A stretch of 64,000 nucleotides of DNA, from contig CACRXP010000006.1 of assembly GCA_902702965.1 (NCBI GenBank), forward strand, positions 1,150,758 through 1,214,757, read 5' to 3'. Within the stretch, counting starts at the first letter, position 1. Every line of letters starts with the position of its first letter. Below, piece after piece: positions 12,062-20,789 of this stretch. The translations under genes and the position numbers were made by a program. The stretch comes from Spirometra erinaceieuropaei. Taxonomy: Eukaryota > Platyhelminthes > Cestoda > Diphyllobothriidea > Diphyllobothriidae. The notes beneath the pieces are model-generated. The model saw only the letters and a program-made list of their open reading frames with translations, did not search any database and was not told the DNA's origin.

Positions 12062-13052
12062 CAGTGAGTTACCTAACTCATGAAATGTTGGCTGAAATTC
12101 TGAAATGCGTTTTCGATTAGGAAGGATTACTTGGTCGCGGTTGTAATATTGATTATCTTGCGGCATACTCTTATAACATTTCGGACTCGGCAGGATGTCG
12201 GCTTTTAAATGCACTTTTTTCAATTTCCTGTAGAAAGCGCACTCGGTAAAAAATGACTACTTAAGTAGCATGCATTTTTCCCATTGATTTTCGATGGTCT
12301 TGGAAATTCAAATATATTTTATAGAAACCACAAACTAAAATACGCTTTCTTTTAGTCGGTCAATAGAGAATCATGTCTTCTTTATATTTCATACTTAAGG
12401 AAGGAGTATAATTAGGTTTTTAAAAAGTTTTTCAATTGCCGAATAATTTGGAGTCTGCTCATTCGTTGCATTAGCGTTTAGTAATTTCTGTCTGCCAGGT
12501 GCATGCGTTCCGCGTAAAGAAAATCACATATTTTTCTATGCCGTTAAAGAGATATCCTACAGAGTCCATAAAATATTGCAATGGATGCGGACCATGTTGT
12601 TCATTTTATGAGAAGCAGTGGTAAACGGCCAGGTACGATGCTATGTGAATTGACATTTCGCGGTCTTAAAAAGTCTCATAATTAGAAACTTTTTAAAAAC
12701 CTAATTATACTCCTTCCTTAAGCATAACATATAAAAAACGTGATTCTCTATTGATTGACTAAAAGAAAGCCTATTTTTATTCATGGTTTCTATAAAATAT
12801 ATTTGAATTTGCAAGACCATCGAAAATCAATGGGAAAAATGCATGCTACTTAAGTAGTCATTTTTACCGAGTACGCTTTCTACAGGAAATTGAAAAGAAG
12901 TGCATTTAAAAGCCGACATCCTGCCGAGTCCGAAATGTTATAAGATTATGCCGCGAGGTGATCAGTATTGCAACCGCAATCAAGTAATCCTTCCTAATCG
13001 AAAACGCATTTCAGAATTTCAGCCAGCATTTCATGAGATAGGTCACTCACTG
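12062..13052. mobile_element. Foldback MITE, copy B
   Basis: The best-preserved copy: 991 bp, beginning CAGTGAGTTACC and ending CTCACTG, with TA on both sides (12060-12061 and 13053-13054). The arms of about 450 bp are near-perfect inverted repeats and share TTTTCGATTAGGAAGG, GACTACTTAAGTAG and TAATTAGGTTTTTAAAAAG blocks. Non-coding. It sits inside the leader of LINE family B copy 2, so it is younger than that LINE. Confidence 0.85.
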
Positions 13053-13264
13053 TATATACGGTTTTCTCTGTCTGTCTGTTTGTGTATGTGTTCCGTGCCT
13101 GCGGACCACACAGTGGACATCGTCGGGCACAACAGTTGTCGCCGTGTGATGCCAACTGCTGCACGGACCACCGCCATGTTATTTTCAAGATGAGCCACCG
13201 ACTGTAACTGCGCAGGCGGCTGCAAGGCGAACTGAAATCAGTTGAGTTAAACGCTATATTCATA
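13053..13264 (+). mobile_element. LINE family B, copy 2: leader, second half
   Basis: Continuation of the leader after MITE B. It includes CACACAGTGGACATCGTCGG, matched at 8040-8065 (GCGGTGGACGTCGTCGG) and 10455-10475. The minus-strand ORFs here are shadows. Confidence 0.55.
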
Positions 13265-13395
13265 TTGGCCCAATTGTGAAAAACTCGGCGCCTCGGTGGG
13301 ATTCGAACACACCCAGTAAGGGAAAGGCTTTAGTACAGCCAACGCTCTAAACGCTTGAGATACGAGACCCAGCCAGACGACGCGAGTTATGAATT
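13265..13395 (-). repeat. tRNA-derived SINE II, minus copy
   Basis: In minus orientation it carries a degenerate pol III internal promoter: a B-box-like GGTGGGATTCGAACAC region and an A-box-like region near 13345-13375. The flanking 'CCCAATTGTGAAAAACTCGG' end block recurs in the copies at 55.0, 58.9 and 59.9 kb. It pairs head-to-head with the plus copy that follows. It is not called a functional tRNA gene: the arms do not form a clean cloverleaf and the block is repeated with its flanks. Confidence 0.7.
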
Positions 13396-13399
13396 ATTC

Positions 13400-13705
13400 A
13401 CAAAATTCCAAAATTTCTACGAACTACGCCAGCCTGGTAGTCATCTGATGGATTCTAGGTGAATTACTTAGGAAATCCTGCTTGGGCAGTCAACTTACTG
13501 AATCAGATTTGGTGGATTCCAGACGTTGCAGTAGGTTGGGCGGGTAAACTTGACCCAAATGTGATTAAAATCGAGTCGACCGGCGGGGTCCCGTAGCTCA
13601 AAAGGTTAAAGCGTTGGCTGTGCTAAAGCCTTTTCCTTATTGCGTGAGTTCGAATCCCACGCCGAGTTTTTCACAGTTGGGTCAATATGAATTGTTCAAA
13701 ATCTT
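13400..13705 (+). repeat. tRNA-derived SINE II, plus copy with 5' body
   Basis: In order: a body (TGATGGATTCTAGGTG, CTGCTTGGGCAGTC, GTGGATTCCAGACGTTGCAG, GTAGGTTGGGCGGGT), a tRNA-like part (GGGTCCCGTAGCTC at about 13586, GAGTTCGAATCCCAC at about 13647) and the tail CACAGTTGGGTCAA. The tRNA-like promoter is therefore downstream of a conserved body, which is unusual for a tRNA-SINE. The same order holds at 55.0-55.3, 58.9-59.2 and 59.2-59.4 kb. Confidence 0.75.
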
Positions 13706-13919
13706 CCAAAATATCTATGAAGAAACGCTGTATTACTTGATACGGCTGAACGCCAACTAAATCTTAACAGCTTGGAGAGATGCAAACTTCGGAAGTGCAT
13801 AACAATGTCAAAACACAGTGAAGGGAGACCGTGTGATATCATACAGGCCACCGCAGTGAACGCTTAGTACAGTAGAAACTGAGGGGAATTCAGAACGACT
13901 GGCTGGCTTAGGAAGCTGA

Positions 13920-14528
13920 CAAAGTTCAGAAATATGCCGACCGTTGCAAAATGAAAAGTTCCTTCGAGATCGTCGGCATGACCAACGGTCTACAAGCCAA
14001 GAGGACTGCACCACCAGTGAGCCAGGATGGGGCAACCTTCATTACGCCAACGTCGCAGATCCTGGTACGCAGGGTCGCGCACTTCCAGGGCGCCCTCATC
14101 AAGCGTCAAAAATATGCGAAGAAGCCATCAATCGACTTTTTCAGGCGAACGCCAAATACGAAGTCGATGGTCCGCCTTCTTTCCTTGGGAGCAGTTTCCC
14201 AGTTTTTCTGTGGAACAACACAGCCATTCCAACCGAAGTCAATAATCATGACGACTCACTAACCATGGGGAAGGTCGCATCGCTCCTCCAGGAAATGTGG
14301 CTGCATGGACACATCCCATGATTTCAAGGATACGGTCGTCGCGCGTGGTTCTAAACGCTAGGGGAACCGACAAATGTGTGGAAACCATGGAAACACTTCT
14401 CATTTCACCAACTCTCCCCCATCCTATTCAGCCTCATGTTCTCCGTCATGATGATAGACGCCTACCGTGAGGAGTGGGAGGAATCGACACTAAGTACAGA
14501 ACCGATGGACGAATACTCAACATCCGTC
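13920..14528 (+). pseudogene. LINE family B reverse-transcriptase region, decayed
   Basis: Translated pieces in shifting frames match the linker and reverse transcriptase of family B: 'YADRCKMKSSFEIVG', 'PVSQDGATFITPTSQIL', 'LLQEMWLHGHIP' then 'DFKDTVV', and 'TNSPPS' followed by 'AYREEWEE' and 'YRTDGRILNIRRLKH'. The central fingers/palm part is deleted between about 14390 and 14400. Stops and frameshifts show it is non-functional. The reading is interrupted at about 14530 by a Penelope fragment and resumes at 15119. Confidence 0.7.
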
Positions 14529-14534
14529 GTCTGA

Positions 14535-15118
14535 AACATCTTCGAGGGCATCCAAGGGCATATCTCGTAGTCGATAACTGCATATTGTACACTATAACAT
14601 ACCACTACAAAGGCCAAACAGGACGACGTCTCAGCTCACGAATACTTGAGCACAACCGGACCGTTCGGAGAGGCGACCCAGTATCTCAAGTCGCTATTCA
14701 CACGCTGGAGGAAGGCTATGATTTCGACTTCGCTAACACGAGGATATTAGCGCGAGCCGGCAACAAAACGCGGCGCGAACTGTTGGAGGCGTGGGTTTCG
14801 GACACCAACTCTACCAATAGATATATTGATTTGCCTGTGTGTTATCACGCACTCCTCCCACGCAGTCAGGTGGCGCAGATCACATCGCCGCAAAGTACAA
14901 ACATCGTCACCCCGCCGGGGGGCCATTGTGGACCAGACGGCACAAACCAGACCTAGCCACGGACGTAGTCTCCCCCCCCTCACGACACAACCATATAAAT
15001 GTTCACACGTTGCTGCACTCTAGCAGTCTCTGATAATTTACTCCAGTTCGAGTTCCAAAGTTAAGGCCAATAAATCTACCGTCCCAGTGATCGTGCCTTC
15101 GTCTTCTTTTAAACCGTA
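14535..15118 (+). mobile_element. Penelope-like element fragment with GIY-YIG endonuclease domain
   Basis: The open frame encodes a GIY-YIG-type module: LYTITYHYKGQTGRRL at about 14585-14632 (YIG changed to YKG), SSRILEH, RRGDPVSQVAIHTLEEG, FDFANTRILARAGNK and RRELLEAWVSDTNSTNRYID, with a stop at 14956. In Penelope-like elements this domain follows the reverse transcriptase and nicks the target. The 3' part (about 15025-15110) holds a decayed hammerhead-like block and the family end GGCCAATAAATCTAC..CAGTGATCGTGCC. It is inserted within LINE family B copy 2. The reverse transcriptase half is absent. Confidence 0.75.
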
Positions 15119-15364
15119 ACAGAAGAGGGCATGAAACGGAGTGTGAACCTCTTCAACTTCGCCCTGGCCATCAGCACGGAGAAGACGGCGATTATGTATC
15201 AACTAGCGTCAAATGCGAACTGTACCAAATCCCTTATTAGTGCCGGTGGATCCCACTTTACATTGCGAAAATTGGCGTACTATGAAAGTATACTTTCAAG
15301 AAGCATCACGATCACGTGTCGGGCCTCGAAAGTCAGCCGTGCACTCCACCTAGGACAATCATAG
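15119..15364 (+). pseudogene. LINE family B reverse-transcriptase palm/thumb fragment
   Basis: Resumes the family B reading: 'EEGMKRSVNLFNFALAISTE', then 'KTAIMYQ', 'YYESILSRSITI' and 'SKVSRALH'. It corresponds to the segment just after the catalytic FADD motif, which was lost at the Penelope insertion. One open frame of 77 codons, not a host gene. Interrupted again at about 15385. Confidence 0.65.
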
Positions 15365-15545
15365 CATCTTCATCAATAAATAACTAAGGATGTGCATAAC
15401 CGTTGTCCTGACAATGCTCTTGTAAGGGACCAATACATGCACTGTTTATGAAGGCCAGCCAAGAGGATTCATAGAAGCGAAGAGGCAAGTTCCAGGAAGA
15501 AGTCGCGGAAAAGAAGATACGATCGCTGGAAAAAGTGCTTTATTG

Positions 15546-15587
15546 GCCTGACTTTTTAGATTCTTACTCGAATCCATCATCACGCGG
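15546..15587 (-). ncRNA. Decayed hammerhead ribozyme-like motif (Penelope terminus)
   Basis: On the minus strand: GTGATGA (canonical CTGATGA), stem II GGATTC/GAATCT, then TAAAAA where GAAAC is expected, then GTCAGGCC. The loss of C3 and of the GAAA core suggests it cannot self-cleave. Recognised by alignment with the better copies at 56.34 and 56.85 kb. Confidence 0.55.
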
Positions 15588-16097
15588 CAGCAGTGAGGAG
15601 GAACGACGCCATCTAATTCGACAGGACTCAACCACATATTCATGTTTGACGAAGCAGGGATTTTTGCTAGAGGCGACAACCGCATGAACCGTGAATTGCT
15701 CGAGTCGTGGTTTTCCGGTTCCCAATCAGATCAACAAACGCAAAGACCTCCTTCCTCCATATTCGGCTCTGAGACTTAAATTAGATAAAGTAGTTAGTCG
15801 CGAGGAGAACGGGCGGATAACTATTGTCTCCGGTATCAATGTCACCGAGTCAAATCACCAGAGGGTCCGCACGGATAATGAAATCCGGTAGTCAGCCGCT
15901 CGGCAACGTGCGATGAGCGTGGGAACCAATAATCGTGACCGTCATACAGACGCATGGCAACGGTTTACTTCAATACCTGGCCTGTCGAGCTGTGATTCAC
16001 CCAGGAGCTGACAAGTGTTTTGGGTATGTAGCGGACTAGCAACTACATCCTATAAATATTGCAACACCTGGGCAATCCACTGCCCTTATCTGACTCT

Positions 16098-16139
16098 GTC
16101 TCCGATCACTGATTCGAGTGAGAACCCGAAACGTCAGGC
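16098..16139 (+). ncRNA. Hammerhead ribozyme-like motif, degenerate core (Penelope terminus)
   Basis: GTCT (stem I), CCGATCA in place of CTGATGA, a weakened stem II around GATTCGAGTGAGAACC, then intact GAAAC-GTC and AGGC, which can pair with GTCT. A TATAAATA sequence lies at 16051, about 47 nt upstream, at the same distance as in the 56.85-kb copy. Confidence 0.55.
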
Positions 16140-16185
16140 TACTAAAGCACTTCTTTCAGTGATCGTATCTCCTTCAATCAATCAT

Positions 16186-16353
16186 TTTCACCTCAGCTGC
16201 CTCTGTAGTCTGCTTAATGTGAAGTGGGATGAAATGATCCCATACATTTTCATTTCTGAAAGAGCCGGCGCCCTCATTATCCACGCAGTGCTGAGGCAGA
16301 TACAACTGCGATGGAGCAGTAACTTCGTGATCACGAAGGACGAGAAGGCATGA
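16186..16353 (+). pseudogene. LINE family B C-terminal fragment
   Basis: Open frame with 'HFHLSCLCSLLNVKWDEMIP', 'SERAGALIIHAVLRQIQLRW'. This is the conserved region C-terminal to the reverse transcriptase of this LINE (usual form H-x-L-S-C-L-R..L-K-L-R-W..). It follows directly after the Penelope end at about 16185, so the LINE reading is continuous apart from the insertion. Confidence 0.7.
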
Positions 16354-16665
16354 GGATACGGACCCAGCGGTCTTACGCCACACTACGGTGGGAGTCCGCA
16401 GAGCTTAGGATCAAGTAACCACAATTGACTTAAGAAGGCCATACATAGACAAGCCGACGGAAATTATATTCGGCGAAGAAGAAGAACCACCAGACCTACC
16501 ACCCGACGAGGGTTCAATCACCTCCTCCCGACGAAGCGGTGATTCACAAAACACACTGATAAAACGTCCGCCAACGATTGGAAGCTAACCAAGCTTTGTG
16601 AAACGTCAGCATCTAAATAAACCTGTTCCGGTGAGTCCATCGTCTTCTTCAAATTTGACTTAAAG
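16354..16665 (+). mobile_element. Penelope-type terminus fragment
   Basis: Contains GTGAAACGTCAGC followed by AATAAACCTGTTCCGGTGAG and a CATCGTCTTCTTC end, the 3' hallmark seen at the other Penelope termini. An AAGCT..AAGCTT stem precedes GTGAAACGTC, where a hammerhead stem II would be. The 5' half is not recognisable. Confidence 0.45.
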
Positions 16666-17250
16666 TTAGAAATCGGGAATAGGCACCTCGTCCATGGAAC
16701 TTATCGAAAGGCCACCTAAAGAACGGTCCTTGTGGTCGTGTCCAAGCTGGACTACGAACTGTCATCAAACCTGCTATTCTGCGGCGACATAGCTACGGTG
16801 GTCGCAGACAAGACGAACAGAGTCGTAACCCTAATGACACCTTGAAGACCTCTCTCGAACACATTAAAATCAAACCGTTGACCTAAGAGGACCACGCTCA
16901 AGCTCGGCAGGCTTGACGCACCGCCATCAAGACTAGATCAGCCGTTATCCAGGGCATTTGAATGCCTGCTACAAAGGCACACAGAGAGGCCCGCAGGACT
17001 CAAGCCCTAAGAATCAATGATATTGGCACTCGAACGCTGTCATCGTCTCAGCACTGACAACGGACGATCCGGGAAGGGGTCGGTCTCGTTGGACATCTGC
17101 GGATCCAGCACAATGTCAGCACGACTGAACCGCGTTTCACCAGACAACACAACATCGGTAGCTTCGGCCGACTCCTCCGACGATGTACACCGTCTACTTC
17201 ATAGTGGGGTGAGAGCAGGAACGGTGACGTGCATCCGAAGTTGATTATAG
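16666..17250 (+). pseudogene. LINE family B 3' end with zinc-finger remnant
   Basis: Broken frames continue the C-terminus: 'LLFCGDIATV', an 'HREARRTQALR'-like stretch near 16980 and 'GVGLVGHLRIQHN' near 17075. The last resembles a C2H2 finger unit that these LINEs carry after the reverse transcriptase. Several stops and frameshifts. It marks the 3' part of copy 2, which began at 11880. Confidence 0.5.
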
Positions 17251-17320
17251 TGGTGATAGATTTGCGCAGCACTTACCGCACTCCTTCTCTTCCCACATTC
17301 GCCCACCGTCAAGTCAGATT
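17190..17320 (-). mobile_element. LINE family B leader, inverted fragment
   Basis: The reverse complement carries GGAAGAGAAGGAGTGCGGTA, a 'GCTGCGCAAATC' block and CGTTCCTGCTCTCACC, matching the leader blocks at 8.0 and 10.4 kb. No coding part attached. Confidence 0.5.
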
Positions 17321-19999
17321 TAAGAAGGCTTGGCTCGGAAAGGATGCAGGCTTCGGATAAAGCGAAAATCTGCACCTTCGCATGGGCTAGCGCATCGGTT
17401 CGGCTCACACTGAGTGGGATTGGCACATCAAGAAGAAGCCATTGCAGCCCGGCTCCCACTGCACCACTCGGCCGCTCCACATGAACGCTGACAACGAGGT
17501 CTGATTTATTCCGCCATTTGGCAACCTTTCAAGCCACGGATTTTAAAGTACCCTGATAAATCCAAGCGCGTCAGATTGTTTTAATTGAGGAATTACGTGC
17601 TGAAAGTCGACATAGCTCTCTTTTCTCTCTCTCCCGTGCGCCAGTCGACTATCCGAACTGATGGGCTACCTGGTGCTACAATTGAGAGAGATGACTAATA
17701 GAGCTGAAAAGAGCTCGTCTGTACATGTCACACCCATGACCACCCTCCTCCCCATACGCTCACACCAGGATTTTACATAAAAGGGAGTCGGCTGCGCGGA
17801 TCTCACATGTGGCAGCGGAGTCGCATGACGAAAGGAGCAGAGGAATACACTTCCCACTTACGTGAAATGTACAGGTGATGTGGGATATTTGTGTTCATAT
17901 GCATGTGAAAATTGGGGAATATGTGACAATGTAGCCACGGCTGCGGTGATTTACCGCAGTTTTTCATGGAGGTGCATGTTACCGAATAGGCCTATGCTGT
18001 GATTGAACGTACGAAAGCCATGTGAGCAATTAAGACGATGGTGTCTGGTGTATGTCAGTGTCTCAGGTACTGGTTCGCCAGACTCTGGACGATAAATTAG
18101 CAAGCGACCGACCAGACCGATGCGTGAGATGAATATGCGATGGAAGTGTGTGCAAGATAGGTTGGGAGATACTATGCCGGTTGCCGGTGTGATGCTGTGG
18201 GTGAGGAGTTGATTAGAATGGGGACGGGGAGCTTTTGGAGATTCAAAGTGTAATATTTGTGTCGATATTGCGATGAATTCCGCAAGACGGCGTACTCGTC
18301 AGCCAAATTGTTTTGGCCCGAGCTGCTACTTATAATTCGCGTGGAGCGTGTGCGCACCCCACTCTTGTTCTAATACCAACGCGGCAGAGAAAGAGGGCGT
18401 GGCCAGTCATGAAAATGTGTATTAGGAAACTGCAAGTCCATTCGGGGTCCCGTCATATCAATTAAGATAATTTTTTACATGAGTTTTAGAAGAGGTAGCA
18501 TTTGTTCAACATGCAATACATAGTTATTGAGTAGGTAGTCGGTTAAGAAAACTGATGAGTGGGCAGTGAAAAAACTGCATTGTAGAATAAGCAAAATGAG
18601 CGCATTAACGTTAGCGAAGAAAAAACCGTTGCCAATGGAAAGACAAAAATGCTGACAGGACGGGCCTACACGTGGCAGTGATAACGGATTACAAGCGGAC
18701 ATGCTCAATGCAGAAAGAAATGTAAGCCATGAATGATAAGTATTCACCAGATTATACCATTCGCGTCAAAGTGGCGAGACGAGAGGAATCCAGACGCAAT
18801 CGGTCACAGTCCGCTTCGAGCCCAGATGAGGAGTGGGCAAGGGAAGTACGACTAAACTACTGGTAGACGACGAATACAGAGGATTCCGCCGTGAACACAG
18901 ACAGACCGCTTGAGATCGAAATGAGATGACATAAATAACCGCGAAATTTGTCGCTATGGGAGAGGAATGATAGCAGTGGATTTAGTGACTATTTCAGAAT
19001 GAGGGTTGGAAAGATGTAAGTGCGGGTTTCCACTTGATTTACCACTAAATCTCAGGAGGACCCTTGTCGAAGTCAAGAAGCTGAGTATTCGGGAATGAGA
19101 CGGTTAAAATTGTCTCTATACCCTCCGGTATATGGCGTTTGCGTAATTTCGATTTGAATACCGATAACTTAGGTGGTGACCTAATTTTTGACGGAAGATT
19201 ATTCTAAAGAGAGGCATATTTGGAAGCAAAAGGAGGGAGCGCTTAGACGTAGTGCAAGGAGGCGATGGAATCACGATGGAGAAGCTGTGTGTGGCATAAG
19301 ATCGATCTCTCGGAGTGAAAGTGTCAATGAGTGGACGAATGGAGCTAGAGTTAATGCGAAAAAAGTGCAAAGGGCATCTTCGAGTCTTATAACCCACAAA
19401 AACTTAATTTTAACCAGCTGACATCTCTGAGTATAAGAATTACCGGATGCGACTCAAGAGAAGAGTTTCATAGTGAAAACCCTCTGAACATTTTTGATCT
19501 TATTACGATCACAGGCGTTCATTAAACCAAAAAACAGCAGTATTCGGGGACTGGGAGAACAAGCATTTGATAAAGTCTTAGTTTCATTTCCGGAAGGATA
19601 TGAGTAAATACACTTGAGATGATCTTCAAAAATAAAAGTCTGCGAATTCCCGATTTCAGTTCGAATATTGTTGGTTTAGCTGTGGCAGCCTACCAGCTCC
19701 GGAGTTTGTTCATCCGGTTTATCTCTTCTTCACTTCATACTCTGCGTTAACCAAAATGGGGATTTGCCTGCTTGATGTTTTATCTAGCAGGTACCATGCT
19801 TAGGGTCGCTTACAACCCCTCCGAGAGTGCTCTGGTCTATACCCGGACTTCTGGTAAGGACGTTCTGTCAGTTCTGCCATTAATTTAGTCGGACCTCGAT
19901 AGTTTCTGTTTGCCTTCTGTAAGGGCAATATCCCCACAGCAGCATGACATAATCACTCTTACCGTCCCGTGCGAGGGACCTTAGTTCGTCATCATTAAA
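17321..19999. other. No recognisable feature
   Basis: Scattered short ORFs without motifs, no repeats matching other parts of the window, no RNA gene seen. Confidence 0.4.
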
Positions 20000-20650
20000 G
20001 GGTTCTTTTGAATGAACGACTTCCAGATAATCCACTCTCTGAGAGTCTCTGATTTTCGCGGAAATTCGATATTTTATACGAAAACAAATTCAGAGGTATT
20101 ATCCGAATCTTTTACTGATAAATTGTTCCAGTCGAACATCAGTACATTAAAATCTCCGGGAGTAATTACCTCTTGTTTTTGGGAAACCGCTTTAAGTCCA
20201 ACACTATCTCATCAGCATCTGGTGCTCGATTAGACAGAAGTTTATTGCCAAGATCTTCAGATCTCGTGCTCCGCACCTTTGAGTTTTTTGACCAGGATGC
20301 TTTGCAGTGGCGTAGGCAAGCAAGTTTACGCTCAGATGCGATGGTTCATCTATGGACGCAGATAGCTACCCCACCACCTTTTTATGCAGTCAGTCTCGAC
20401 GGACGAGTTGGCATCCATCAATGACAATTTTACCACCCAATATTTCAACCTTCCATCAAGTTTCTGTAATGGAAATAGCATCCAGACACGAGTCTGATAT
20501 CCAAATTTTTAGTTCATCCATTTTATGAAGCATACTCTGTGCATTTGCATAAAGGAGGCGGAGCATTTCCCGAATACATTTTGAGCGATATGTGGATTGA
20601 GATTGTTAAATATTTCGTGTGGGTTATCTAGTCAACTGTCCGGGTTCGAG
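20000..20650 (-). pseudogene. CR1-type LINE endonuclease fragment, minus strand
   Basis: On the minus strand a broken frame reads '..APDADEIVLDLKRFPKNK' and then 'VITPGDFNVLMFDWNNL' (GDFN at about 20146-20160). This is the characteristic APE-endonuclease motif pair (YRPP..GDFN) of CR1/jockey-type LINEs. Stops are present on both sides. It lies head-to-head with the plus-strand CR1 that begins about 140 bp to the right, and both contain the same endonuclease segment, so they are two copies. Confidence 0.65.
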
Positions 20651-20789
20651 TCTGCTGTTGCTTGATCAAACTGGGCGTTTGTGTGCTTGTCGCCATTTGC
20701 ATCGAATGGTTATGGAGCAATAAAATATGCTTTTTAAAGGTCTGACTGCCCATTCTACTTAGTTCTGTGGGCCTTCTCTAAACAAATTA

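Larger units (their letters stand above)
15385..16185. mobile_element. Penelope-like element: inverted pair of ribozyme-bearing ends around a GIY-YIG C-terminus
   Basis: Left part (15440-15690, minus): a Penelope terminus with a hammerhead-like block at 15546-15587. Middle (about 15600-15870, plus): C-terminal piece of a Penelope endonuclease protein ('SCLTKQGFLLEAT', 'LLPPYSALRLKLDKVVSREE', frame broken). Right part (15960-16185, plus): a second terminus with TATAAAT at 16051 and a hammerhead-like block at 16098-16139. The two termini are head-to-head. The whole lies between LINE family B coding fragments. Confidence 0.65.

Noticed and set aside
13586..13670. tRNA gene with TAGCTC and GTTCGAATCCC boxes
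   Set aside because: Repeated with the SINE II body and tail in other copies, A box altered, no clean cloverleaf. SINE-derived.
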